Assembly (NCBI GenBank): GCA_964403465.1
Contig: CAYOFY010000008.1
Span: 1 to 37,407 of the forward strand
Source of the DNA: JAFGKM01 sp964403465
GTDB lineage: Bacteria; Ratteibacteria; UBA8468; B48-G9; JAFGKM01
Direction of reading: 5' to 3'
Length of the DNA stretch: 37,407 nucleotides
Position numbers and translations under genes: made by a program. Of the stretch, positions 24,102 to 31,478 are shown piece by piece. Position 1 is the stretch's first letter; each line of letters begins with the position of its first letter. The notes beneath the pieces are model-generated. The model saw only the letters and a list, made by a program, of their open reading frames with translations. It made no database searches and was not told where the DNA came from.

Positions 24102-24155
24102 AATCATAACCCCTCACAATGAGGGTGTATCAGGGAAGCGTTCGGGGTAAAGGAG
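24102..24155 (+). repeat. SD-linked leader element, copy B (best copy)
   Basis: AACCCCTCAC (24108-24117) and GTTCGGGGTAAAGGAG (24140-24155) are separated by 22 nt (24 nt when counted from AACCCCTC). AATC precedes the left block, as in the other copies. The right block ends 5 nt before the ATPase ATG at 24161 and provides its ribosome-binding site. ACCCC and GGGGT can form a 5-bp stem. Confidence 0.85.
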
Positions 24156-24160
24156 GAAAA

Positions 24161-24901
24161 ATGCCAAAAGAGGCAATCGTGAGAACAATAGGGGTTAAGA
24201 AGAGTTTCATGCTCGGGAAAATTCCCCTGCATGTATTGAAAGGCATTGACATTGAAATATTGAAGGGAGAATACATCTCAATAATGGGACCTTCCGGCAG
24301 CGGCAAGACAACCCTTTTCAACATGATAGGCGGGCTTGACAAGCCTTCCGAGGGAAAGGTTTACATTGACGAGGTTGACATTGCACAGCTTGACGCATAT
24401 GAACTTGCGTGGCTGCGGTGCAGGAAGATAGGATACATCTTCCAGTCTTTCAACCTTATACCCGTCATGACCGCGATTGAGAACGTCATGCTTCCCATGA
24501 TATTTGCCGGGATGACAACGGATGAATCGCGGGATAAGGCGAAATTGCTTCTTGAGACCGTGGGTCTTGGAGAGAGACTCCAGCACAAACCTTTTGAGTT
24601 GTCGGGGGGACAGCAGCAGAGGGTCGCAATCGCAAGAGCCCTTGCTAACGACCCTGCCATCATCCTTGCGGACGAGCCCACGGGCAACCTTGATTTGAAG
24701 ACGGGGAAGGAGATTATCAACCTGCTCAGGGAGATGAACAAGGAAAAAAGCGTGAGCATCATAACCGCAACGCATGACCTGAAGATGCTTGACGTTTCGG
24801 ACCGGGTCATATGGCTCAGGGACGGGATGATTGAGAGGGTTGAGGACAGGGAGAATATCAACATAAAGGTTGGCGAGGTTGAGGGAGAAGAAGCCGGCTG
24901 A
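24161..24901 (+). CDS. ABC transporter ATP-binding protein, LolD/MacB type
   Basis: The 246-residue ATPase powers the permease encoded just upstream. It has all motifs: Walker A GPSGSGKTT, Q-loop FQSFNLIP, signature LSGGQQQRVAIARAL, Walker B IILADEPTGNLD and the switch ATHDLKML. The LDKPSEGKVYIDEVDI and NLDLKTG details are those of the LolD/MacB/FtsE subfamily, which serve lipoprotein release, antimicrobial or cell-division complexes. A start at 24161 was chosen over 24119 because AAAGGAG stands 5 nt before it. The C-terminal tail (about 20 residues beyond the core) is rich in Glu. Confidence 0.93.
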   Translation: MPKEAIVRTIGVKKSFMLGKIPLHVLKGIDIEILKGEYISIMGPSGSGKTTLFNMIGGLDKPSEGKVYIDEVDIAQLDAYELAWLRCRKIGYIFQSFNLIPVMTAIENVMLPMIFAGMTTDESRDKAKLLLETVGLGERLQHKPFELSGGQQQRVAIARALANDPAIILADEPTGNLDLKTGKEIINLLREMNKEKSVSIITATHDLKMLDVSDRVIWLRDGMIERVEDRENINIKVGEVEGEEAG

Positions 24902-24957
24902 TGCCGGATTTATTTCATCCGGGTGGTATCGGGATAGTCCGCCTGAGTTGGTGAAAA

Positions 24958-25761
24958 ATGAAAAAGATAGGCATCATCGGCTGCGGGAATATGGGGTCGG
25001 TTCTGGCAGAGGGAATCATATCGGCCGGCCTGTTCGCTCCTGCCCGGGTTTACATTTCGGACATCAGGAAAGAGAAACTTGCAAGACTGAAAAAACTGGG
25101 AGCCCGTCCTGCAGGCAACAGGGAACTTGCCAGGGATGCGGACGTCATAATAATAGCCGTAAAACCGGACAGGGTCAGAGAAACGCTGGATGAGATAAAG
25201 AACCTACTGGTTCCCTCAAAAATCCTGATATCCATAGCGGCCGGGATATCAACTGCAGATATTGAAAAACATCTCCACGGAAAGAAAATTCCCGTTATAA
25301 GGGTTATGCCGAACGTGAACGTGAAGGTGAAGGCGGGTCTGCTGCCGTACTGCGCCGGGAAGTATGCGGGTAGTCGCGGAAAAGTGGCGGAGAGACTTCT
25401 TTCACCCCTTGGCATCGTCTTCAGATTGCCCGAGAACAGATTTGATTCCATCACCGCAATATCAGGCAGCGGCCCCGGGTTTCTTTTTTATGTGGCCGAG
25501 AATGTAAGAAAAATCTGCAGGATGAAAGGTTTCTCTGAAAAAGAGGCGCTTCTTATTTCGGCACATCTATTTTACGGGACAGGAAAGATGCTTGCCCGGA
25601 CAGGGCTGTCCCCGGAGAAATTAAGGGAAATGGTAACCTCTCCCGGGGGCACAACTTTCGCGGGACTGAGCGTTTTTGAACAGAAAGGTTTTCCAGGAAT
25701 TCTGAAAAAGGTTATTGATAAGGCGGAAAAGAGAAGCAGGGAACTGAGTTCAGGGAAATAA
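24958..25761 (+). CDS. proC: Pyrroline-5-carboxylate reductase
   Basis: ProC reduces pyrroline-5-carboxylate to proline with NAD(P)H. The 267 residues open with the Rossmann motif GIIGCGNMGSVLAEG, then IIIAVKPDRV, ISIAAGIST, VIRVMPNVNVKVKAG, and the C-terminal dimerisation domain with the hallmarks AISGSGPGFLFY and TSPGGTTFAGLSVFE. Length is normal. Its ATG follows the ABC ATPase by 56 nt, and GGTGA is a weak ribosome-binding site. A repeat cluster follows. Confidence 0.96.
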   Translation: MKKIGIIGCGNMGSVLAEGIISAGLFAPARVYISDIRKEKLARLKKLGARPAGNRELARDADVIIIAVKPDRVRETLDEIKNLLVPSKILISIAAGISTADIEKHLHGKKIPVIRVMPNVNVKVKAGLLPYCAGKYAGSRGKVAERLLSPLGIVFRLPENRFDSITAISGSGPGFLFYVAENVRKICRMKGFSEKEALLISAHLFYGTGKMLARTGLSPEKLREMVTSPGGTTFAGLSVFEQKGFPGILKKVIDKAEKRSRELSSGK

Positions 25762-25788
25762 AGCCTTGTTTTTTTAGCACTCATTGCC

Positions 25789-25979
25789 TGTCATTGCGAG
25801 GTGTCTTTTACCGTGGCAATCTCCGATATTGCTTCACTCGTGACGGCAGAAGGCGTTGGATTGCCACGTCGCTCCGCTCCTCGCAATGACAAACCGGGAG
25901 AGGGGCTCGCAATGATAAAAGACGCGAGATTGCTGCGTGAAAGGTGCTCGTGACGACAGAAGGCGTTGGTTGGGGAAAA
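25789..25979. repeat. Tandem/inverted TGTCATTGCGAG repeat cluster
   Basis: TGTCATTGCGAG (25789-25800) is followed by GGCAATCTCCGATATTGC, then GATTGCCACGTCGCTCCG with the inverted end CTCGCAATGACA (about 25880-25891), then GGCTCGCAATGAT and a further partial unit with GCGAGATTGCTGCGTGA. Two copies of GACAGAAGGCGTTGG-like sequence occur (near 25845 and 25953), the second leading to GTTGGGGAAAA just before the next gene's ATG. The region holds no gene and is the largest cluster of this repeat in the window. Confidence 0.8.
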
Positions 25980-26825
25980 ATGAAAAAGATAGGAATCATC
26001 GGTTACGGGGTGGTTGGCAGGGCTTTTGAAAATGTTTTCAAAGGCAGGGCGAGGATTTTTATCTATGACAGGTATATTCCGGAATACTCTGACCTGAAGA
26101 AGTTGACGGACAATTGCCAGGTGGTTTTTGTTGCCGTGCCAAGTCCCATGAACGGAGACGGCAGCATGGACCTATCCTGCGTGAAGAATGTTCTCACAGG
26201 TATCCTGAAGAAAGGAAACTCGGTCAGGAAACTTCCCGTTGTCGTACTGCGTTCCACGATTGTTCCCGGGACAACAAGGGATCTGCAGAAACGCTATCCG
26301 TCATTGAAACTGGTCTATAACCCGGAGTTTCTTTCCGAAAGAAACAGCCTGGCGGACATGGAGAGAACGGACAGGATAATCATCGGCGGGAACCCGAAGT
26401 TCTGCAAGATGGTGGAAGAGGTTTACAGGGATGTTTTCCCCCAGGCAAGGTACATAATCACAGACACCACGACTGCCGAGATGATAAAATATGCCGCAAA
26501 CGTGACACTTGCAGGGCAGGTCATGATTGCCAATGAACTCTTTCAGATCTGCAGGAAACTCCGACTGGACTGGGCGTTCATAAGAAACGCCATCATACTG
26601 GACCCCCTGATCGGAAGGAACAACAAGGTGCCCGGACCTGACGGGCATCCGGGTTTTGGGGGTAAATGCCTGCCCAAGGATCTGAATGCTTTGATCCATC
26701 TTTCAAAAACCCTGGGCTACGACGCAAAACTTCTTGAACAGATATGGAAATCCAACCTCCTTGTCAGGGAACACAAGGATTGGGAATTTATACGCGGGGC
26801 AACCTCCCGCAGGAAAAAGGTTTGA
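25980..26825 (+). CDS. UDP-glucose/GDP-mannose dehydrogenase-like protein lacking the C-terminal domain
   Basis: The 281-residue product has the NAD-binding domain (MKKIGIIGYGVVGRAFENV), VAVPSPMNGDGSMDLS, VLRSTIVPGTT, YNPEFLSER and the central domain with catalytic Lys170 in EMIKYAAN and catalytic Cys230 in GFGGKCLPKD. Full-length family members have about 400-450 residues; here the protein ends about 50 residues after the catalytic Cys, so the C-terminal UDP-sugar-binding domain is missing. There is no trace of it in the next 60 nt. ATG 25980 matches the family start. It could be a natural short form, a truncated enzyme or part of a split enzyme. Confidence 0.82.
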   Translation: MKKIGIIGYGVVGRAFENVFKGRARIFIYDRYIPEYSDLKKLTDNCQVVFVAVPSPMNGDGSMDLSCVKNVLTGILKKGNSVRKLPVVVLRSTIVPGTTRDLQKRYPSLKLVYNPEFLSERNSLADMERTDRIIIGGNPKFCKMVEEVYRDVFPQARYIITDTTTAEMIKYAANVTLAGQVMIANELFQICRKLRLDWAFIRNAIILDPLIGRNNKVPGPDGHPGFGGKCLPKDLNALIHLSKTLGYDAKLLEQIWKSNLLVREHKDWEFIRGATSRRKKV

Positions 26826-26885
26826 GGAACCTGGCGCCATCGCGAATCAGGGGTTTGAGCAGGAAGGTCTAAACAGGGGGGACTT

Positions 26886-27710
26886 ATGGGAGAATTTGAG
26901 AAAGTGCGGGAAGCGGTTGATTTCATAAGGAGAAAAACCTCGCTTTCACCAGACACAGGCATAATCCTCGGCACAGGATTGGATAAACTGGCGGAAAAGA
27001 TTGAACAGCCCGTTGTGATCCCCTACGAAAAGATACCCCATTTCCCGGTTTCCACGCTGGAATCGCATCCCGGGAACCTGGTGATGGGTAAGATAGCAGG
27101 CAGGACGGTTGCGGCTATGCAGGGCAGGTTCCATCTATATGAGGGGTATTCCGCCCCGCAGATAGCGTTTCCCATAAGGGTGATGAAGGTTCTCGGGATA
27201 ACTGCACTGCTGGAATCAAATGCCGCGGGCGGGTTAAACCCCCTGTTCTCAAGAGGTGACCTGGCAGTCATCACGGACCAGATCAATTTGATGGGGCAGA
27301 ACCCGCTTGCAGGGAACAATGACGAAAGGTTCGGTCCAAGATTTCCCGACATGAGCGAGGTTTACGATAAGAAACTGATAGGGATTGCCGAAGAGATATC
27401 CATGGAGGAACGCATATCCATTAAGAAGGGCATTCTGGTCGGGCTGACAGGACCGAGCCTGGAGACACGCGCCGAATACAGGTTCCTGCGGCTCATAGGT
27501 GCGGACATGGTGTGCATGTCCACGGTGCCGGAGGTTATCGCCGCGGTGCATCTCGGGCTCAGGGTCTTCGGCATATCGGTGATTACGGATATGTGCCTGC
27601 CTGATGTCCTTGTTCCGGTCTCCATAGAAGAAATAATCAAGATCGCCAATACGGCAGAGCCGAAATTGACAAGGCTCATAGAAAAAATTATAATAAGAAG
27701 AAATGACTAA
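26886..27710 (+). CDS. Purine-nucleoside phosphorylase, trimeric PNP family
   Basis: This 274-residue enzyme splits purine nucleosides with phosphate for salvage. It has the trimeric-PNP blocks: GIILGTGLDKL, MQGRFHLYEGY (His83), SNAAGGLNP (Asn112), LTGPSLETRAEY (Glu197) and CMSTVPEVIAAVHLGLRVFG. The residue equivalent to Asn243 in human PNP is Asp235 (VITDMC), which may change preference toward 6-aminopurines; family members with Asp here exist. AGGGGGG precedes the ATG. It overlaps a zinc-ribbon micro-gene by 8 nt. Confidence 0.9.
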   Translation: MGEFEKVREAVDFIRRKTSLSPDTGIILGTGLDKLAEKIEQPVVIPYEKIPHFPVSTLESHPGNLVMGKIAGRTVAAMQGRFHLYEGYSAPQIAFPIRVMKVLGITALLESNAAGGLNPLFSRGDLAVITDQINLMGQNPLAGNNDERFGPRFPDMSEVYDKKLIGIAEEISMEERISIKKGILVGLTGPSLETRAEYRFLRLIGADMVCMSTVPEVIAAVHLGLRVFGISVITDMCLPDVLVPVSIEEIIKIANTAEPKLTRLIEKIIIRRND

Positions 27711-27855
27711 AAAGAAAACGCAGGGAAAAAAGAAAGAACACGCAGAGAAGAGAACGGTAAGATGCCGTAATTGCTTCATGGTTGACAGTTATACGGCGGA
27801 AGAGAAGAAATGCAAGCACTGCGGGGTTGAGATATACCTTATAGATGCCGTATGA
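27703..27855 (+). CDS. Zinc-ribbon micro-protein (50 residues), unknown function
   Basis: The product of 50 residues has a very basic N-terminus (TKKKTQGKKKEHAEKR) followed by C-x2-C (CRNC) and C-x2-C (CKHC) spaced by about 16 residues, a typical zinc ribbon. Its ATG overlaps the end of the PNP gene (ATGACTAA), indicating coupled translation. A DNA- or RNA-binding role is plausible from composition, but no family was recognised. It is followed after 60 nt by rpsU. Confidence 0.6.
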   Translation: MTKKKTQGKKKEHAEKRTVRCRNCFMVDSYTAEEKKCKHCGVEIYLIDAV

Positions 27856-27915
27856 TAAGGCGGATTCGGTCATAGAAGGGGGCACGTGATTTAAGAGGGG
27901 GGGTGAGTTTGTGGA

Positions 27916-28080
27916 ATGAGAAGAAATCCCGATTTTGAACGTATATTCAGGCAATTTAAAAGGGACGTGGAGAGGGAAGGGATAATCAGAGAGGTAAAAG
28001 AAAAGGAATTCTACGAGAAACCCAGCCAGATAAGAAGAAGGAGGAAAATCAGAAAACAGAGAAGATACACGGCAAGGTAA
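27916..28080 (+). CDS. rpsU: Small-subunit ribosomal protein bS21
   Basis: The 54-residue basic protein matches bS21: FRQFKRDVEREGIIREVKEK, then EFYEKPSQIRRRRKIRK and an Arg-rich tail. An in-frame stop 9 nt upstream means ATG 27916 is the only start, so the usual first about six residues (VxVxExE strand) are missing. AGAGGGGGGG lies 10 nt or so before the ATG. bS21 helps initiation on the 30S subunit by contacting the anti-Shine-Dalgarno region. A PfkB kinase begins 4 nt later. Confidence 0.88.
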   Translation: MRRNPDFERIFRQFKRDVEREGIIREVKEKEFYEKPSQIRRRRKIRKQRRYTAR

Positions 28081-28084
28081 TTAA

Positions 28085-29059
28085 ATGTTCTGCATAAATC
28101 CTTCAATATACACCCTTTCTTTCAATTCCAGCGTTGATTATACGTTCTATCTGTCCCGCAAGATAAACTTTGACGATATCAACAGGATAGACCGAACCCG
28201 CGTTGACGCGGGCGGCAAGGGGCTGAACGTTGCGAGAATGCTCACGGTTCTGGGTTGCCGGGCTGAGGCAATCACTTTCCTTGGCGGCGGTAACGGCAAT
28301 ATCCTCAAAAACTTCCTTGAAGCCGAAAAGATAAAATACAGGTATGTGAACACGCGGGACAGCACGAGAAGTATATTCAACTTCATTTGCGGTGAAAAAA
28401 CCCTGAGATTCAACGAAAAGGGACCTGTTGTGTCAGGAAAGGAAAAGAAGGAGTTTCTCACTCTCGTTGATTCTCTCAAGATGAAGAAGGGAGATGTGCT
28501 TTCCATCTCGGGAAGTCTGCCCCCCGGAGTGGAGAAGTCCATTTACGCAGGAATAATTGCAGGGGCGCGCAGTAAGGGAGCAGTTGTTGCGCTTGACGCC
28601 GACGGGGAGGCGCTGACCGAGGGTATCAGGGGGGTGCCTCATATCATAAAGCCGAATCTGTGGGAACTCGGGAGAATTGCGGGCGGCAGGATAGGTTCGC
28701 CGGAGATGCTTGAAAGGATTCTGTGTAAACTTTCCGACAGGGGCATCTCCATCATTCTCCTGACGCTCGGGGAAAAGGGCGCCATCCTGTTTTCCGGAAG
28801 GAAATTTCTTTATGCTCCGTCCCCGGCCGTGAAAGCAAGGAGTACAATTGGCTGCGGAGACACCTTCCTTTCCGGATTCCTGTGCGGGTTTTCGCGCAAT
28901 CAGCCGCTTGAAGAGTGCCTTCGGCTGGCTGTTGCATGCGGAACGGCAAAGGTTGTCAGGGAAGGTACCAGCATGCCGAACAGGCGTGAAGTGGCGGCAA
29001 TCCTGCTGAAGGTGAAACTGCAGAAGATATCGGCAGGGACTCTTTCATCGTTCTTTTAG
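28085..29059 (+). CDS. PfkB-family hexose-phosphate kinase (1-phosphofructokinase-like)
   Basis: The 324-residue protein resembles 1-phosphofructokinase/tagatose-6-phosphate kinase: the N-terminal IYTLSFNSSVDYTFYL, the sugar-binding DAGGKGLNVARML block, SISGSLPPG, IIKPNLWELGRI and the ATP/anion-hole motif TIGCGDTFLSGFLCGF with catalytic Asp. GCGD replaces the more common GAGD. It is 4 nt downstream of rpsU and its 3' end overlaps the convergent membrane gene by 15 nt. No adjacent PTS or other sugar genes help fix the substrate. Confidence 0.87.
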   Translation: MFCINPSIYTLSFNSSVDYTFYLSRKINFDDINRIDRTRVDAGGKGLNVARMLTVLGCRAEAITFLGGGNGNILKNFLEAEKIKYRYVNTRDSTRSIFNFICGEKTLRFNEKGPVVSGKEKKEFLTLVDSLKMKKGDVLSISGSLPPGVEKSIYAGIIAGARSKGAVVALDADGEALTEGIRGVPHIIKPNLWELGRIAGGRIGSPEMLERILCKLSDRGISIILLTLGEKGAILFSGRKFLYAPSPAVKARSTIGCGDTFLSGFLCGFSRNQPLEECLRLAVACGTAKVVREGTSMPNRREVAAILLKVKLQKISAGTLSSFF

Positions 29060-29992
29060 CAGGAGCATGATAAATGCCCCGATAATGCTCTGTATGAGAA
29101 CGCTTATAAGGAACATGGCCGACAGGGCAAAAGCGTTTTCCTTCCCCATGGCGCCGGAAAAGAAATAGACGTAGGTGAATTCCCTTATCCCCAGGCCTCC
29201 TAGCGAAGGGACCATCGTGGAAGCCCATATGAGCGGGATATATATGAAAAAGAGGTTTATGCCCGGCATGCTGGACTTTCCCCAGAGCAGGGACATGGTC
29301 ATGAGATAATTGGTAAATATGGAGATGCTCTGCATCAGAAAACTCAATCCCAGAGCGGCCAGCAACCACCTTCTCGCCGAGAAGTAACGGTTAAATACAT
29401 TATACGTGTTTTCCATCGTTTCTTTCATTCTCCCCGGGAATATTCTCCTTACACCCGAGTAGAGAGGTGAGGCGATCTTCCTGTTGGAAAAGAAGACCAG
29501 TATGAAGAGCAGGAATAGAAGGATAAGGGAAAGCAGATACCTTATCCCGAGCGGTATGGTGGCAGTGAACAGGGCTGCCAGTACCCCCATTGTTATCACC
29601 GTCAGGGCGCCGATAAACCTGTCTATCAGAACCGAACTTCCGAGCAGGAGTTTGTTCTCCTCTCCCCTCACCAGGTAAAAGACCTTTGCTATGTCGCCTC
29701 CTGCGCCTGTCGGCAGGAAGTTATTGAAAAGCTGTCCTATCATGGTGAGTTTCCAGATACTCAGGAAGCGGATCCTGCCGGAATTTGTCTGCCCCTTCAA
29801 CAGTACCAGCCACCTTGCCGAAAGCAGGAAGGAGAGCAGGACCGCTATGGCAATTGAGACCACGGCGAGAGGTAGGTAGCATCCCCTGACTGTTACATAC
29901 AACATGCGGAAGTCAATCTTCCTGAAGACCAGGAAAAGAAAGGTCGCACTGACAATTACTCTCAGCAGCAACTGCAGGGTTTTCTTGTTCAT
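29045..29992 (-). CDS. LPG-synthase-type integral membrane protein (PF03706 family)
   Basis: The 315-residue product has about eight hydrophobic segments and the family's landmarks: LLSARWLVLL, KLTMIGQLFNNFLPTGAGGDIAKVFYL and VPSLGGLGIREFTYVYFF. This is the flippase/transmembrane half of lysylphosphatidylglycerol synthases, also found alone as UPF0104 proteins, whose substrates are mostly unknown lipids. The aminoacyl-transferase domain is absent. It is the last gene of the riboflavin operon, 15 nt after PfkB. Confidence 0.83.
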   Translation of the reverse strand: MNKKTLQLLLRVIVSATFLFLVFRKIDFRMLYVTVRGCYLPLAVVSIAIAVLLSFLLSARWLVLLKGQTNSGRIRFLSIWKLTMIGQLFNNFLPTGAGGDIAKVFYLVRGEENKLLLGSSVLIDRFIGALTVITMGVLAALFTATIPLGIRYLLSLILLFLLFILVFFSNRKIASPLYSGVRRIFPGRMKETMENTYNVFNRYFSARRWLLAALGLSFLMQSISIFTNYLMTMSLLWGKSSMPGINLFFIYIPLIWASTMVPSLGGLGIREFTYVYFFSGAMGKENAFALSAMFLISVLIQSIIGAFIMLLLKER

Positions 29993-30007
29993 GACGCCGT
30001 CAACCTC

Positions 30008-30907
30008 TCAGAAATCCAGCATCTGTTTCATCCGGCAAAAACGTTTCTCTAAGTCCTGCCTGTTAATCTTTTCCAGTCTCCTGGTTCCGAAGTCCTCCAC
30101 GGTAAAAGATGCGGTTACCGCTCCCATGACAGTCGCCAGGCGCAGGTTTGCCGGCGTTATCTTTCTTCTGGTGGCAAGGTATCCGAGAAATCCTCCCGCG
30201 AAACTGTCGCCGGCACCTGTCGGGTCTTTCACTTTTTCCAGGGGATAGGCCGGGACTGCAAAAAAATCATCCCTGCTCAGCAGGAAGGCCCCATGTTCAC
30301 CTTTCTTGATGACAACAATACCCGGTCCGTCCTGCATTATTTTTTTTGCCGCGGAAATGAGGTTTATTTCTCCCGAGAGCATCTTTGACTCAGTCTCGTT
30401 GATGAACAGTATATCCGCCTTCCTCATGATGCTCTTCAGGGATTTCAACTTGTTGTTTATCCACAGGTTCATGGTGTCAAGAACGGTCAGTTTCAGGGGC
30501 TTTATCCGTTTCAGCGCTTCGCCCTGGACTTCCGGGTCGGTATTTGCGAGGAAAAGATAATCCGGGTTCCTGTAATGTCCGGGGATTTTGAGGGTCTCCT
30601 TCTTCAGTCGTTCCGGGCATACCGAGAGCGTCAGGGCTTCGTTTATGTTCTCCCCGTATTGCCCTGTCCACCTGAATGTGCAGCCCGGGCATATTTCAAG
30701 ACCGGACGTGTCAATATTCTTTTCCTGCAGTTTGCGGATATATCTTGAAGGGAAATCCTCTCCCGCCGCACTCAGCAGTTTTACAGAGGAGAAAATGGCC
30801 GCGGCAAGACAGGCATAGGTGGCTGACCCTCCGGGGGTTTCCCTCGCTTCCCCGAAGGGCGTCTTTATGGTGTCAAGCGCCACAGAGCCGATTATAAGAA
30901 TACTCAT
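30008..30907 (-). CDS. PfkB-family carbohydrate kinase
   Basis: The 299-residue protein starts MSILIIGSVALDTIKTPFGE, the typical opening of one ribokinase-like subfamily, then PGGSATYACLAAA and LLSAAGEDFPSRY, and ends with the ATP site KDPTGAGDSFAGGFLGYL. The ATG lies within the right block of leader element C, where the usual AAAGGAG reads AAATGAG. Function is ATP-dependent phosphorylation of a sugar or nucleoside-like substrate. It lies between nusB and the membrane gene of the rib operon. Confidence 0.88.
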   Translation of the reverse strand: MSILIIGSVALDTIKTPFGEARETPGGSATYACLAAAIFSSVKLLSAAGEDFPSRYIRKLQEKNIDTSGLEICPGCTFRWTGQYGENINEALTLSVCPERLKKETLKIPGHYRNPDYLFLANTDPEVQGEALKRIKPLKLTVLDTMNLWINNKLKSLKSIMRKADILFINETESKMLSGEINLISAAKKIMQDGPGIVVIKKGEHGAFLLSRDDFFAVPAYPLEKVKDPTGAGDSFAGGFLGYLATRRKITPANLRLATVMGAVTASFTVEDFGTRRLEKINRQDLEKRFCRMKQMLDF

Positions 30908-30960
30908 TTACCCCGAACTCTCCCTTGCTACGCTTTTACAGTGAGGGGTTATTGATTTTG
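30908..30960 (-). repeat. SD-linked leader element, copy C
   Basis: On the minus strand AACCCCTCAC (30941-30950) is 22 nt from GTTCGGGGTAA (30908-30918), with CAAAATC just 5' of the left block (30954-30960). The right block continues ATGAG where copies B and D have AGGAG, so the kinase start codon lies inside the element. GGGG is the only purine run upstream of it. Confidence 0.82.
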
Positions 30961-30971
30961 TCTTTTTTCCT

Positions 30972-31442
30972 CTATATGCCTTTGCTATTCATTGGAGTTT
31001 TTGATTTTCCTTCCCTGTCCACTTCTTTTTCCTTGATGCCTTCCTTTATCTTGTGCAAAACCCCGTTTACGAACCTGGGGGAATCATCGGCACCATATTT
31101 TTTTGCAAGTTCTATCGCCTCATTGATGGATACAAGCACCGGCATGCTTTCAATGAACAGCAGTTCAAAGACCGCCAGGCGCAGTATGTTCTTGTCCAGC
31201 AGCGGCATCCTCCTGATGGACCAGTTAATGGCTGAGGCGGAGATTTTTTCATCTATGAGGGCAAGGTTCTTGAGGGTCCCACTGGCAAGCGTACCGGCGA
31301 ATTCCATTATTTCTTCGTCCTGTATATTCTGTTCCTGCCAGAAGGAGTTGAGTAGGGTATCAATATCGCTTTTTGACTCACCGCGTATCTCTGTCTGGTA
31401 CAAAAAGATTAACGCCAGTTCCCTTGATCTTCTTCTTCTCAT
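30972..31442 (-). CDS. nusB: Transcription antitermination protein NusB
   Basis: NusB joins NusE in antitermination complexes on rRNA operons. From ATG 31442 it has 156 residues; TTG 31451 is an alternative start. The family pattern is clear: RRRRSRELALIFLYQTEI, INWSIRRMPLLDKNILRLAVFELLFIESMPVLVSINEAIELAKKYG and SPRFVNGVLHKI. The last about 20 residues (VDREGKSKTPMNSKGI) are unusual and end in a GCATATAG motif shared with the ribBA-ribH gap. nusB next to ribH is a common bacterial arrangement. Confidence 0.94.
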   Translation of the reverse strand: MRRRRSRELALIFLYQTEIRGESKSDIDTLLNSFWQEQNIQDEEIMEFAGTLASGTLKNLALIDEKISASAINWSIRRMPLLDKNILRLAVFELLFIESMPVLVSINEAIELAKKYGADDSPRFVNGVLHKIKEGIKEKEVDREGKSKTPMNSKGI

Positions 31443-31478
31443 AGTTTTCAATTATTCTGCAGTTCCTGCACCGGGTTT

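Noticed and set aside
25762..25788. Terminator after proC
   Set aside because: A run of seven T is present but no stable hairpin precedes it.
25789..25979. CRISPR array
   Set aside because: Repeats are inverted and irregularly spaced, with no regular spacers or cas genes.
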